From Hydromicrobium sp964415365 (lineage in GTDB: Bacteria; Actinomycetota; Humimicrobiia; Humimicrobiales; Humimicrobiaceae): a stretch of DNA of 50,627 bases. The position numbers and the translations under genes were made by a program. Below the pieces are notes generated by a model that was not told the origin of the DNA, made no database searches, and saw only the letters and a list, made by a program, of their open reading frames with translations. How positions within the stretch are numbered: the stretch's first letter is position 1; the number at the start of each line of letters is the position of its first letter. Where the stretch lies: NCBI GenBank assembly GCA_964415365.1, contig CAYPYW010000013.1, positions 1-50,627 of the forward strand, given 5' to 3'. Of this stretch, positions 24,481 to 33,083 are shown in pieces.

Positions 24481-25622
24481 TATATTTCCTTAAGAGGCTT
24501 TCCTGTCTTTTTTGCAAGCTTGCTGCATGATTCAAACTCAGGTGAAATATTTACCCCTTTGCCTCTGTAAGTACCGATTTTTATCTTAACTTCCCCATAA
24601 GGTAATTTTACAGTCTTAATTTCCCGGCAAATCGAATATCTCCTAATCTCTTCTCTTCTAATCCCCAGTGTCGTAGATTCTAAAAATATTACATCAATTA
24701 TTTCTGGCTCTGATTCCCTGTTGCAGAGAACACAAAGCTTAAAGGCAGGCCTGTTCTTTTTCATATAAATAGGTTCAATCCATACATCCAGAACTTTACT
24801 TTTAAGCAATTTTTCCTGCAGATAACCTACGATCTCAGGGGTACTGTCATCGATATTTGTAGAAAGCATAATCATATTTTCTTCACGGATTTTATGCCCA
24901 TCCCTTATAATTCCCTTTAGAAGCCTTAAAACATTGGGGATATCTTTTTTTATATTACTCCCTGCACCATAACCAATTTTTTCGATCTCCATAATCGGAA
25001 TTCCATCAAACTTTGGCGCCAGAGCTTTAATCATGGCAGCACCTGTAGGAGTAGTCACTTCAAAATCAAAATTTCCTCCATAAACTGGCACTTTTTTTAA
25101 TATTTCTACTGTGGCTGGTGCAGGTACCGGTAATTTGCCATGTAAACTATCGACGAAACCACTGCCCATCGGAATACTACTACTGTAAAATGATTCAATT
25201 TTTAAATTCTTCAAACCTACAGCGGTGCTTACAATATCGATAATAGAATCTACCGCTCCAACTTCATGAAAATGTACTTTATCTATATCACATCCATGCA
25301 CCCGGGCTTCTGCTTCTGCAATCAATCGAAAAATATCCAGAGACATTTTTTTAATCTCAGAATCAAGGTCACTTTTACTGATTATTCCCTTAATATCTTC
25401 ATAATTCCTGTGCGGCTGTGATCCAGTTACCTTTACATCAAATTTCTTTGCCCTTATAGAACCAGTTTTTATTTCCTTGTAAGCTAAGTTATATCCAGTA
25501 ATATTCAGTTTCTTCAGTTCATTTTCCAGAAATAAAAAATCCAACCCCAGATCAAGCAACGCGCCGACCATCATATCGCCGCTTATCCCTGAAAAACAAT
25601 CAATATATAAAACTCTCTCCAT
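24447..25622 (-). CDS. larC: Nickel pincer cofactor biosynthesis protein LarC
   Basis: This 391-residue protein covers both LarC halves in one frame, unlike Lactiplantibacillus where a frameshift joins LarC1 and LarC2. The N-terminus YIDCFSGISGDMMVGALLDL, AEAEARVHGCDIDKVHFHEVGAVDSI and VTTPTGAAMIKAL are typical. LarC inserts nickel into the pincer cofactor in a CTP-dependent reaction. larE lies divergently 156 bp away; larB and larA are not in the window. Its 3' end overlaps the AI-2E gene by 34 bp. AGGAGC/AGGCGG lies just before the ATG. Confidence 0.95.
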   Translation of the reverse strand: MERVLYIDCFSGISGDMMVGALLDLGLDFLFLENELKKLNITGYNLAYKEIKTGSIRAKKFDVKVTGSQPHRNYEDIKGIISKSDLDSEIKKMSLDIFRLIAEAEARVHGCDIDKVHFHEVGAVDSIIDIVSTAVGLKNLKIESFYSSSIPMGSGFVDSLHGKLPVPAPATVEILKKVPVYGGNFDFEVTTPTGAAMIKALAPKFDGIPIMEIEKIGYGAGSNIKKDIPNVLRLLKGIIRDGHKIREENMIMLSTNIDDSTPEIVGYLQEKLLKSKVLDVWIEPIYMKKNRPAFKLCVLCNRESEPEIIDVIFLESTTLGIRREEIRRYSICREIKTVKLPYGEVKIKIGTYRGKGVNISPEFESCSKLAKKTGKPLKEIYHDVILFFSRR

Positions 25623-25778
25623 GCCGCCTGCTCCTGCAATTTATAAATTTTTTAAACTACCTTTCTTCACGAATAAACTCAAAATCCAGAATATTTAACC
25701 CAATGTATATCATTTTACTAAGACTATTGCAAAAATACAGATTTTTATATATATTTTTTCAAAAACAAAAAGATAATT

Positions 25779-26603
25779 ATGAATAGTCAAAAAAACATAA
25801 CTTCAGAAAAGAAAATTTTTAAGCTAAAAAAAATTATTAAAGAAATGGCCTCCATGATTATTGCATTTTCCGGCGGTACTGACAGCAGCTTCCTCCTGGC
25901 CTTATCTGTAGAAATACTCGGGGAAAAAGTAATCGCAGTAACTGCTAAATCACCCACCTATCCCGAAAAGGAACTAACAGAAGCAAAAGCAATAGTAGAT
26001 AGATTAAACTGCAGACATAAAATCATCAACACAGATGAACTGGAAATAGAAGAATTTAGAAACAATCCCAGAAACAGATGTTATTTTTGTAAAAAAGAAC
26101 TTTTTTTAAAACTGATCTCTATAAAGAATAAATACAAATTTAATTTTGTTGCCGATGGAACCAATTATGATGATTTAAACACATTTCGCCCCGGTATAAA
26201 AGCCCTAAAAGAGCTGGGCATAAGAAGTCCCCTCGCTGAAGCCGGATTGACCAAGGAAGAAATAAGGAAATACTCCAAACTATTAAACCTATCAACCTGG
26301 AATAAACCAGCTCTTGCCTGTCTCGCATCCAGATTTCCCTATGGTGAGGAGATTTCAGAATCCAAATTAAAAAAAATTGAGAAGGCTGAAAACTTCCTTT
26401 ACTCCCTGGGTTTTAAACAGATAAGAGTAAGATACCACCATCCCATTGCCAGGATAGAAATAGAAAAAGAGGAAATTCCCAGAATGTTTCAACATAATAA
26501 CAGGGAAAAAATAGTCGAAAGACTAAAAAAAATGGGATTTGAATATATTACTTTAGACCTTGAAGGCTACAGGACCGGAAGTATGGATAAATTACAGCAA
26601 TAG
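25779..26603 (+). CDS. larE: ATP-dependent sacrificial sulfur transferase LarE
   Basis: This 274-residue PP-loop protein has AFSGGTDSS (29-37) as pyrophosphatase loop, NRCYFCK (99-105) and Cys181 in ALACLASRFPYG. Cys181 matches the cysteine that donates sulfur in Lactiplantibacillus LarE (Cys176). Cys101 and Cys104 form a CxxC that may support an alternative, cluster-based sulfur source as reported for some LarE proteins. It thiolates the LarB product on the way to the nickel-pincer cofactor of lactate racemase and related enzymes. The ATG lacks a strong ribosome-binding site. larC is divergent. Confidence 0.95.
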   Translation: MNSQKNITSEKKIFKLKKIIKEMASMIIAFSGGTDSSFLLALSVEILGEKVIAVTAKSPTYPEKELTEAKAIVDRLNCRHKIINTDELEIEEFRNNPRNRCYFCKKELFLKLISIKNKYKFNFVADGTNYDDLNTFRPGIKALKELGIRSPLAEAGLTKEEIRKYSKLLNLSTWNKPALACLASRFPYGEEISESKLKKIEKAENFLYSLGFKQIRVRYHHPIARIEIEKEEIPRMFQHNNREKIVERLKKMGFEYITLDLEGYRTGSMDKLQQ

Positions 26604-26672
26604 AAAAATGTCCGCGTAATCACTACACCAAACGTGGGGCATAAAGAAATCAGATTTAAAGCCCACTTAATA

Positions 26673-27329
26673 CTACACAATTTTTTTAAGAAATTCCTTA
26701 TAATTCTTATTGTAGATTTCTTCAATTTCATCTTTCTTAAGGCCAGAACCCAGACCTACTCTTTCCTGCATTCCGGGTCTAAACAAATCACGATGGCTGT
26801 GAGAGTCGCTATTTATCAAGAACCTGACCCCAGCTTCCCTGCCTGTGCTCACTACAACCCCATTAGTAAGGCTGTGGCCAGCCCTGGACGAAACTTCTAT
26901 AAAGACACCATTCTGGGCCGCAAGTTTAGCTTCCTCTGGCTTTAAAATTCCCGGATGAGCCAGAAGGTCTATATATTTTGATTTAACTGCTTCCAGGTTC
27001 GTACCCGGCTCTACATTTTCCACAATGCTCTCCCCATGAGCTACTACCATCTTTGCTCCCAATTCTTTGGCTGTCTCAGCCATATCATTTATACTCCCTG
27101 ATGGAACATTTGTCAGCTCAACTCCTGGAATTGCTCTTATATCCCAGTACTTCTCTGCAAGTTCGCAGTCTTTTCTTACTCTTGAAATTATAAAATCCAA
27201 ATTTGAGTAGCTACCGTGATCAGTCAGTGCTATGCAACCGTAACCGAGAGCGATAGCAAACCTTATAAGCTCAATAGGGCTGTTTGCACCATCTGATAAA
27301 AATGTATGAGTATGAAAATCATATATCAT
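26673..27329 (-). CDS. PHP-domain metal-dependent phosphoesterase
   Basis: This 218-residue protein starts at ATG 27329, chosen because AGAGGGGG lies about 10 bp upstream and because MIYDFHTHT then opens the domain directly. His6 and His8 (HTH), ALTDHG, MVVAHGES, LLAHPG and INSDSHSH are the metal-binding clusters of a histidinol-phosphatase-like PHP domain. The family hydrolyses phosphomonoesters, and small stand-alone members have varied substrates. No histidine genes are nearby, so histidinol phosphatase activity is not implied. Confidence 0.88.
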   Translation of the reverse strand: MIYDFHTHTFLSDGANSPIELIRFAIALGYGCIALTDHGSYSNLDFIISRVRKDCELAEKYWDIRAIPGVELTNVPSGSINDMAETAKELGAKMVVAHGESIVENVEPGTNLEAVKSKYIDLLAHPGILKPEEAKLAAQNGVFIEVSSRAGHSLTNGVVVSTGREAGVRFLINSDSHSHRDLFRPGMQERVGLGSGLKKDEIEEIYNKNYKEFLKKIV

Positions 27330-27480
27330 AAGAAACATCCCCCTCTGATTGCCCACAGATAGAGAAAATAATATGCTTAATTCTACCAATATTATAAACA
27401 TAAAACTATAATTTTATTGTAAGTTCTGACATACTATAGATTTAATTATGGAAAAATATTGAAAGGGACAAAAATCATTA

Positions 27481-28167
27481 GTGTTTGACTCAATAATAGA
27501 AATAATTAGTTCTTCCGTCTGTCATCAATTATCTTCAAGATGCCTCACCATTGGCAATATTACACTTCCGATTTGTGCCAGGTGCAGTGGTATTTACACT
27601 GGTTTTTTTATCACAGCTGTTATCCTATTTATAATGTATAGAAAAAAGGAGAGCGGCATTCCACCCCTTTATATTCTTATAATCCTTTCCCTTTTTTTCC
27701 TATCCACTATAGTTGACGGCATCGCTTCAAATTTTGGCCTTTACAACACGAACAATAATATAAGATTCATAACCGGTTTTCTTTGCGGCTCATCAATCAT
27801 GATAATAACTTATCCCATTTTTATATATCAATATTACAGGCAGTCAGAAAAGGAAAAAATATTTAAAAGACCAGGTGAATTTTTAACTTATATATTGATA
27901 ATCGCCGCATTCATTCTCGTAACTCTACTAAGGCTTAATTTTATGGATTATTTTTATTATTACTTTGCTATATTCTCAGTCTTATTTACTTTTTACTTTA
28001 CAAATATGGTACTTGTTTTCTTAATTCCATTCTTTTCCCAAAAAGCATATAGATTTGCAAGCAAATACTTAATTTTACCTTCAATAATAGCTATCGCCCT
28101 GTCATCAATAGAGTTATTTGTTTCCTACTGGTTCCACAAACTTATAATCAGATTTTTAAATTCCTAA
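27481..28167 (+). CDS. DUF2085 family membrane protein
   Basis: This 228-residue protein has the DUF2085 N-terminal signature: Cys14-His15 (VCHQLSSRC), Cys21, and Cys32-x2-Cys35 in LPICARCSGIYTG. About five hydrophobic helices follow. The Cys/His cluster before the first helix suggests metal binding at the membrane face, but no function is known. The start is GTG at 27481, with AAAGGGA about 14 bp upstream, a rather long spacing. The gene is convergent with the PAP2-like gene. Confidence 0.85.
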   Translation: MFDSIIEIISSSVCHQLSSRCLTIGNITLPICARCSGIYTGFFITAVILFIMYRKKESGIPPLYILIILSLFFLSTIVDGIASNFGLYNTNNNIRFITGFLCGSSIMIITYPIFIYQYYRQSEKEKIFKRPGEFLTYILIIAAFILVTLLRLNFMDYFYYYFAIFSVLFTFYFTNMVLVFLIPFFSQKAYRFASKYLILPSIIAIALSSIELFVSYWFHKLIIRFLNS

Positions 28168-28250
28168 AGCTAATTAAATCAAAACAGTGGATTTAATAAA
28201 ACCCAAAGCTTTACTGCAATCACTGTAAGGATAATAATCAATAGATTCGT

Positions 28251-28841
28251 CTAAAACAGATTAATGAACCCATAATTATAAAAAATGAAAAAGGTTGTTA
28301 TAGAGGAAATCCCAACACCTAAAACTACCTGGTTCACTGTATGTTCCTTAATTCTTACCCTTGCCCACGCGATCACAGGAATGAGAGGAATCATAAGCAG
28401 CATCCACCTGCCAAACAAAATATTAAAGGTAATGACTACAAAAGTTATCCAGCTGGTATGCAAACTTATTTTCCAGAAATAGGTTATAATAGTTAAAATA
28501 ATAGTGGAAACTACACTTACTGCAAATATGGATTTCAAAAATAAAGGCCCGTTCAGAACATATAAAACAATAAAACATATTATATAACTTACACAGGAAA
28601 CGATCAGAGGCTTCATTCTATCTTCTTTCCTGGGTATATGTATATCATTTATTTCTTTCCTCTTATATAGAAAACATATATATAAATAGGGTATCACCAC
28701 TCCAAAAAGAAGGCACATAAAAGCCCAGCCCACAGCTTCAATTTTATTATCTACAACAATCAAACATATAATCAACAAAATTGGTATGGAAATAAATGAT
28801 CCATCAAAAACATAAGATATTATTCTTGCAAGTTTATTCAA
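28251..28841 (-). CDS. PAP2-like membrane phosphatase family protein, divergent
   Basis: This 196-residue protein has about six membrane helices. KISLHTSWITF resembles PAP2 motif 2 (SGH/SxHTS) and WARVRIKEHTVNQVVLG resembles motif 3 (SRv...H...DVlaG), with the histidine kept but Asp replaced by Asn. RKEDRMKP may stand for the Lys/Arg-Pro of motif 1. It may hydrolyse a lipid pyrophosphate or phosphatidate, or be an inactive relative. The start is TTG at 28841, supported by GGAAGGAA six bases upstream. Confidence 0.7.
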   Translation of the reverse strand: MNKLARIISYVFDGSFISIPILLIICLIVVDNKIEAVGWAFMCLLFGVVIPYLYICFLYKRKEINDIHIPRKEDRMKPLIVSCVSYIICFIVLYVLNGPLFLKSIFAVSVVSTIILTIITYFWKISLHTSWITFVVITFNILFGRWMLLMIPLIPVIAWARVRIKEHTVNQVVLGVGISSITTFFIFYNYGFINLF

Positions 28842-28902
28842 TAAAATTCCTTCCGCCTTTCGTATCTAAAAACAAATAACTTAACACTATAACCAAATAA
28901 AA

Positions 28903-28932
28903 AATAGACTCTTTTAAAATTTAGAGTCTATT
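28903..28932 (-). terminator. Terminator after the PAS-GGDEF gene
   Basis: Perfect 10-bp arms AATAGACTCT (28903-28912) and AGAGTCTATT (28923-28932). On the minus strand the stem is followed by TTTTTATTT, which fits termination of the gene at 28972-29817. Confidence 0.8.
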
Positions 28933-28971
28933 ATATTAAAATGAATTAAATTTTAAAATAACTTCAACACA

Positions 28972-29817
28972 TTATTCTACTATTTTTTCATTGGATTTTT
29001 TGGCCATGTAAACTTTCCTATCAGCTTCAACCATCAAATCCTTAATACTACATCCGTCCTTATAACATTCTATGCCCATACTCAAGTCCAGACCTTCATA
29101 ATTTAATTTTAAGAACCTTTCTCTGATTCTGCTTGCAATCTCCTGTGCAATTCTCCCCTCAGCCTTGTTGACTATTATTAGAAACTCATCTCCCCCAAAT
29201 CGGAAGCCGAGGTCAACACCTTCTCTTATGTTTTTACGGACAATATTACCTAAATTTTTAAGTAATTTATTTCCACTTCCGTGGCCATAATTGTCATTAT
29301 ATTTTTTAAAATTATCGATATCAAACATCATAATTGCAACTCTCTCTTTTTTTCTTTTTCCCCTACTGATCTCCTCGCCCAACCTTCTTTCCAGATACCT
29401 GATATTATAAAGGCCAGTTAAATAATCGATGTATGTAGACCTTACAAGTTTCTTCTGGAGCTGTTTGTAAGCAGTTATATCAGCAAGAGTAGAAACCACA
29501 AATAAAATATTTCCATCATCATCTCTGACAGGAGAATTACTTTCCAGAGCATTGATGATGGTACCGTCACTTCTTAAGAATTCTACTTCATAATTTAGCG
29601 CTGTTTTACTATTGACGATTTTTTTAAATCTCTTCCCTTTATGTTTGGGCGAAAGAAGGGTTAAATACCTTTTCCCCACCAGCATATTCGGGTCATACCC
29701 ATAATCCCTGATCTTCTCATTTACAAAAAGGATGTTATTTTTGATGTCTTTTATTACAAATATTTCATTAGTGTGCTGAAGTATCTTCTCTATATATGGT
29801 AAAAACTTCTTTAACAT
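28972..29817 (-). CDS. PAS-GGDEF diguanylate cyclase
   Basis: This 281-residue cytoplasmic protein has a PAS domain at about 12-120 (FVIKDIKNNILFVNEKIRDY, then FLRSDGTIINALESNSPVRD) and a GGDEF domain at about 130-280. The active-site FRFGGDEFLIIV is intact, as is MMFDIDNFKKYNDNYGH, which supplies metal-binding residues, so c-di-GMP synthesis is expected. The inhibitory RxxD site before GGDEF is disturbed (REGVD, with one extra residue), so product inhibition may be lost. The signal sensed by the PAS domain is unknown. It ends at a clear terminator. Confidence 0.93.
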   Translation of the reverse strand: MLKKFLPYIEKILQHTNEIFVIKDIKNNILFVNEKIRDYGYDPNMLVGKRYLTLLSPKHKGKRFKKIVNSKTALNYEVEFLRSDGTIINALESNSPVRDDDGNILFVVSTLADITAYKQLQKKLVRSTYIDYLTGLYNIRYLERRLGEEISRGKRKKERVAIMMFDIDNFKKYNDNYGHGSGNKLLKNLGNIVRKNIREGVDLGFRFGGDEFLIIVNKAEGRIAQEIASRIRERFLKLNYEGLDLSMGIECYKDGCSIKDLMVEADRKVYMAKKSNEKIVE

Positions 29818-30004
29818 TTCATTTTTTCAATAAAATGGTTAACAATTCTTAAATTTTATGTAATTTTAATAAATTTAAAGGATTTTGACAAATGAATCAA
29901 CTAAGTTTATATATAATACAATAATATTGAATTATAGTAAATGTACCCATGATAACATTCGACCCGATATGACACAGTTCTTTATTGACCGCCTATACAA
30001 ATTA

Positions 30005-30033
30005 TTGACAGTAGTTAAAATCAATGGTAGTTT
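30005..30033 (+). promoter_or_regulatory. Probable promoter of the cysteine desulfurase gene
   Basis: TTGACA (30005-30010) and TAGTTT (30028-30033) are spaced by 17 bp, giving a start about 28 bp before the ATG at 30068. The -10 is a modest match. Confidence 0.45.
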
Positions 30034-30067
30034 TTTCTTCACACTATTAAAAACGATAAAAAAAATT

Positions 30068-31240
30068 ATGAGTAGGAACTTAAAATATATCTACTTCGAC
30101 CATAGTGCCACTACTCCGGTGCTCCCGGAAGTGGTAAAGGTGATTAATAATTGCTTTGAAACTTATTACGGAAATGCATCAGAGCCACATTCACCCGGAA
30201 CCGAAGCTAAGGAAATCTTAGAACATTCCAGAGAAACAATTAGTAAATCTTTAGGAGTTAACCCAAAAGAAATAGTATTTACTGGCAGTGGAACAGAGAG
30301 TGATAACCTTGCAATAATTGGGGTAGCTGAAGCTTACAAGAAAAAAGGTAACCATATAATTACATCTGAAATCGAACACCCTGCCGTTCACATGCCTTTA
30401 AAAAAATTAAGCCGGCTCGGCTTTAATATAACTTATATCCCTGTAGATAAATTCGGTATGGTTGATCCCCAGGATGTAAAAAAATCTATAACCAATAAAA
30501 CCATACTGGTAACTATTATGCATGCAAATAATATTGTCGGAACCATCCAGCCTATTGGTGAAATAGGGAAAATATTAAAAGAACACGATATTATTTTTCA
30601 TACAGACGCGGTTCAGACCTTTTCCAATATAAAAACAGATGTTAATAAATTAAATGTTGACCTGCTTTCACTTTCCGGTCATAAGATATACGGCCCAAAA
30701 GGAGTAGGAGCCCTTTATATAAGAAAAGGCACAAAGATAATGCCCCAGATCCTTGGAGGAGGGCATGAAAGAGGAATAAGGTCAGGCACCGAAAACATAC
30801 CGGGAATTGCAGGACTGGCAAAAGCTGCGGAAATCGGACAGAAGAACCTTTTGGATAAAATACTGAAGGTTACAAAAATGAGGGACTATTTAATTAGCAA
30901 CCTTTTGGACAAAATTGATGAGGTTAAATTTAACGGTCACCCCACCGAGAGGCTGCCTGGAAATTGTAACTTCTCATTTAAATACATAGAAGGAGAATCT
31001 ATAGTATTAAAGCTTGACCATGCAGGTATCGCTGTATCAAGTGGTTCCGCCTGCTCTTCCTCATCATTAAAACCCTCTCATACCCTCGTTGCAATGGGTC
31101 TTTCAAATGAGGAGGCTTACGGGTCCTTGAGAATTACCCTTGGTTTTGAAAATACAAAAGAAGAGATAGATTATTTCCTGGAAGTCATCCCAAAAATAGT
31201 ATCGGATTTGAGAAAAATTTCCCCCTTATATAAAAAATAA
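30068..31240 (+). CDS. Cysteine desulfurase (NifS/IscS family)
   Basis: This is a 390-residue protein from ATG 30068; an in-frame TTG at 29885 would add 61 residues unlike the family, while MSRNLKYIYFDHSATTPV is a normal NifS start. Lys206 in SGHKIYGPKG binds PLP, and Cys329 in SSGSACSSSSLKPSH is the catalytic cysteine on a mobile loop. RSGTENIPGIAGLAKA is also typical. It removes sulfur from cysteine as a persulfide for iron-sulfur clusters or thio-cofactors. No IscU/NifU follows; the next gene is NAD synthetase. That pairing recalls the use of NifS-type proteins with NAD synthesis (NadA clusters) but does not prove it. Confidence 0.95.
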   Translation: MSRNLKYIYFDHSATTPVLPEVVKVINNCFETYYGNASEPHSPGTEAKEILEHSRETISKSLGVNPKEIVFTGSGTESDNLAIIGVAEAYKKKGNHIITSEIEHPAVHMPLKKLSRLGFNITYIPVDKFGMVDPQDVKKSITNKTILVTIMHANNIVGTIQPIGEIGKILKEHDIIFHTDAVQTFSNIKTDVNKLNVDLLSLSGHKIYGPKGVGALYIRKGTKIMPQILGGGHERGIRSGTENIPGIAGLAKAAEIGQKNLLDKILKVTKMRDYLISNLLDKIDEVKFNGHPTERLPGNCNFSFKYIEGESIVLKLDHAGIAVSSGSACSSSSLKPSHTLVAMGLSNEEAYGSLRITLGFENTKEEIDYFLEVIPKIVSDLRKISPLYKK

Positions 31241-31314
31241 AGTAAATTGACAAAAAGAGTTATAATTAAAAAAATACAAATTTGCAGTTGGTAATTCTTA
31301 AAAAGGAGTAAAAA

Positions 31315-33063
31315 ATATCTACCATAAGATTATACCTGGCACAAATAAATCCCACCGTTGGCGATCTTAAAGGAAACTATAATATTATTGCTTCCCACAT
31401 CGAAGAAGCAAAAAAAAATGATGTGGACATAGTGGTATTTCCGGAGCTTTCCATTACCGGATACCCGCCTGAAGATCTGCTTCTTAAGAAAGCTTTTGTT
31501 GATGAAAACATTAGCTATCTGGATAAGCTTAAGAAAATTGTAACAAGCATCATTGCCGTCGTTGGCTTTGTTGGTAAAGAGCATAGTGAAATATACAACT
31601 CAGCAGCAGTGCTTCATAACAAACAGGTTAGAGCGGTATATAATAAACAGTTTCTGCCAAACTATTCTGTCTTTGACGAGGAAAGATATTTTAGAAAAGG
31701 CAGCATAAATTATATTTTTAAAATAGCAGAAACGCTTACCGGAATTAATATATGCGAAGATATATTCCATCCTTCCGGACCGGCAAAAATTCAGTCCATA
31801 ATAGGTGGAGCAGAACTTATAATAAACATATCTGCATCTCCTTACCATACCGAAAAAATTAAAGAAAGAAAAAAAGTCTTATTTGATACGGCCACCGATA
31901 ACTGTGTAAACATTGCTTATTTAAATTTAGTGGGAGGCCAGGATGAACTGGTATTCGATGGAAACAGCTTAATCATTAACGAAAAAGGTGATATCCTGGG
32001 CCATGCAAAACCATTTAAAGAAGATGTGCTGATATATGATCTTGATACTGGAGGAGTAGCAACAGCAAGGTTAAAAAATTCTAAATTCAAAAGTCAGAAA
32101 ACCGAAATGGAGAGATATTATAAGCCGCTACCCTTAATTGACTTAAAATGTTGCAAAAAAAGGGGAAAAAGAAACACAGAAAATAAAACCATTTCCAGAT
32201 ACAATCAGTACGTTCGTTGCATTGAAGATGAAATACTCCAGGCCTTAATTCTGGGAACCAGGGATTACGTTAGAAAAAATAAATTCAAAAAAGTGGTTAT
32301 TGCCCTAAGCGGTGGTATAGATTCAGCACTTACGGCAGTAATTGCCACCCTGGCTCTAGGGAAAGAAAATATCAATGGAATCCTGATGCCCTCTCCATAC
32401 TCATCCAGAGGAAGTATTGACGATGCCAGAGAATTATCCCACAACCTTGGTATTAAATATATCACCATACCCATTTCTGATATTTACAATAGCTACCTTG
32501 AAAACTTAAATACTATATTTAAACACTCTGAGATCAATATTACCAAAGAAAACATACAGGCGCGTATAAGGGGAAACATTATAATGGCCGCCGCCAATGA
32601 AAACGGCTGGCTGGTGTTATCTACAGGCAATAAAAGTGAAATAAGTGCGGGATACTGTACTCTTTACGGAGATATGGCAGGAGGATTTTCGCCAATTAAA
32701 GACGTGTATAAAACAATGGTTTACAAAATCTGCAGGTATATCAATAAAAAATATTCAAATATAATACCCAAAAAGATAATTACCAAAGTCCCCTCAGCAG
32801 AGCTTAAACCAGACCAGAAGGACGAAGATAAATTACCTCCATATAAAATCCTGGATCCCATACTTAAGGCATATATAGAAGATGATCTGGATTACCGTTC
32901 CATTACAAAAAAAGGATTCGATAAAAAAATAGTCAAAAAAGTTATTAACATGGTAGATAATAGTGAATACAAAAGAAGACAGGGTTCTCCCGGTATCAAA
33001 ATAACTCCAAGGGCATTTGGCAAGGATAGAAGGTATCCTATTACAAATAATTTTAAGTTATAA
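31315..33063 (+). CDS. nadE: Glutamine-dependent NAD+ synthetase, apparent AUA start
   Basis: This 582-residue protein joins an N-terminal nitrilase-type glutaminase and a C-terminal NAD synthetase. The glutaminase triad is Glu44 (FPELSITGY), Lys111 (YNKQFLP) and Cys147 (NICEDIF). The synthetase PP-loop is ALSGGIDSAL near residue 325-335. The first coding residues RLYLAQINPTVGDLKGN are typical and must be translated, yet no ATG, GTG or TTG lies between the in-frame stop at 31309-31311 and a GTG at 31423 that would lose Glu44. ATA at 31315 has GGAG six bases upstream and is the best start. It makes NAD+ from nicotinate adenine dinucleotide using glutamine and ATP. Confidence 0.93.
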   Translation: MSTIRLYLAQINPTVGDLKGNYNIIASHIEEAKKNDVDIVVFPELSITGYPPEDLLLKKAFVDENISYLDKLKKIVTSIIAVVGFVGKEHSEIYNSAAVLHNKQVRAVYNKQFLPNYSVFDEERYFRKGSINYIFKIAETLTGINICEDIFHPSGPAKIQSIIGGAELIINISASPYHTEKIKERKKVLFDTATDNCVNIAYLNLVGGQDELVFDGNSLIINEKGDILGHAKPFKEDVLIYDLDTGGVATARLKNSKFKSQKTEMERYYKPLPLIDLKCCKKRGKRNTENKTISRYNQYVRCIEDEILQALILGTRDYVRKNKFKKVVIALSGGIDSALTAVIATLALGKENINGILMPSPYSSRGSIDDARELSHNLGIKYITIPISDIYNSYLENLNTIFKHSEINITKENIQARIRGNIIMAAANENGWLVLSTGNKSEISAGYCTLYGDMAGGFSPIKDVYKTMVYKICRYINKKYSNIIPKKIITKVPSAELKPDQKDEDKLPPYKILDPILKAYIEDDLDYRSITKKGFDKKIVKKVINMVDNSEYKRRQGSPGIKITPRAFGKDRRYPITNNFKL

Positions 33064-33083
33064 AAAATTAAAATACTCTAACT

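Noticed and set aside
26630..26672. GTGGGGC / GCCCAC imperfect hairpin between the convergent larE and PHP genes
   Set aside because: The stem is short with a large loop and no T-run; possibly a weak terminator but not supportable.
29885..30067. N-terminal extension of the cysteine desulfurase from a TTG at 29885
   Set aside because: The added 61 residues do not resemble the family, include a good promoter sequence, and precede a normal family start at 30068.
30068..33063. A nadA/nadB/nadC-type NAD operon around nifS
   Set aside because: Only the desulfurase and NAD synthetase are present; there is no quinolinate-synthesis gene, so a specific NAD-cluster role for the desulfurase is not shown.
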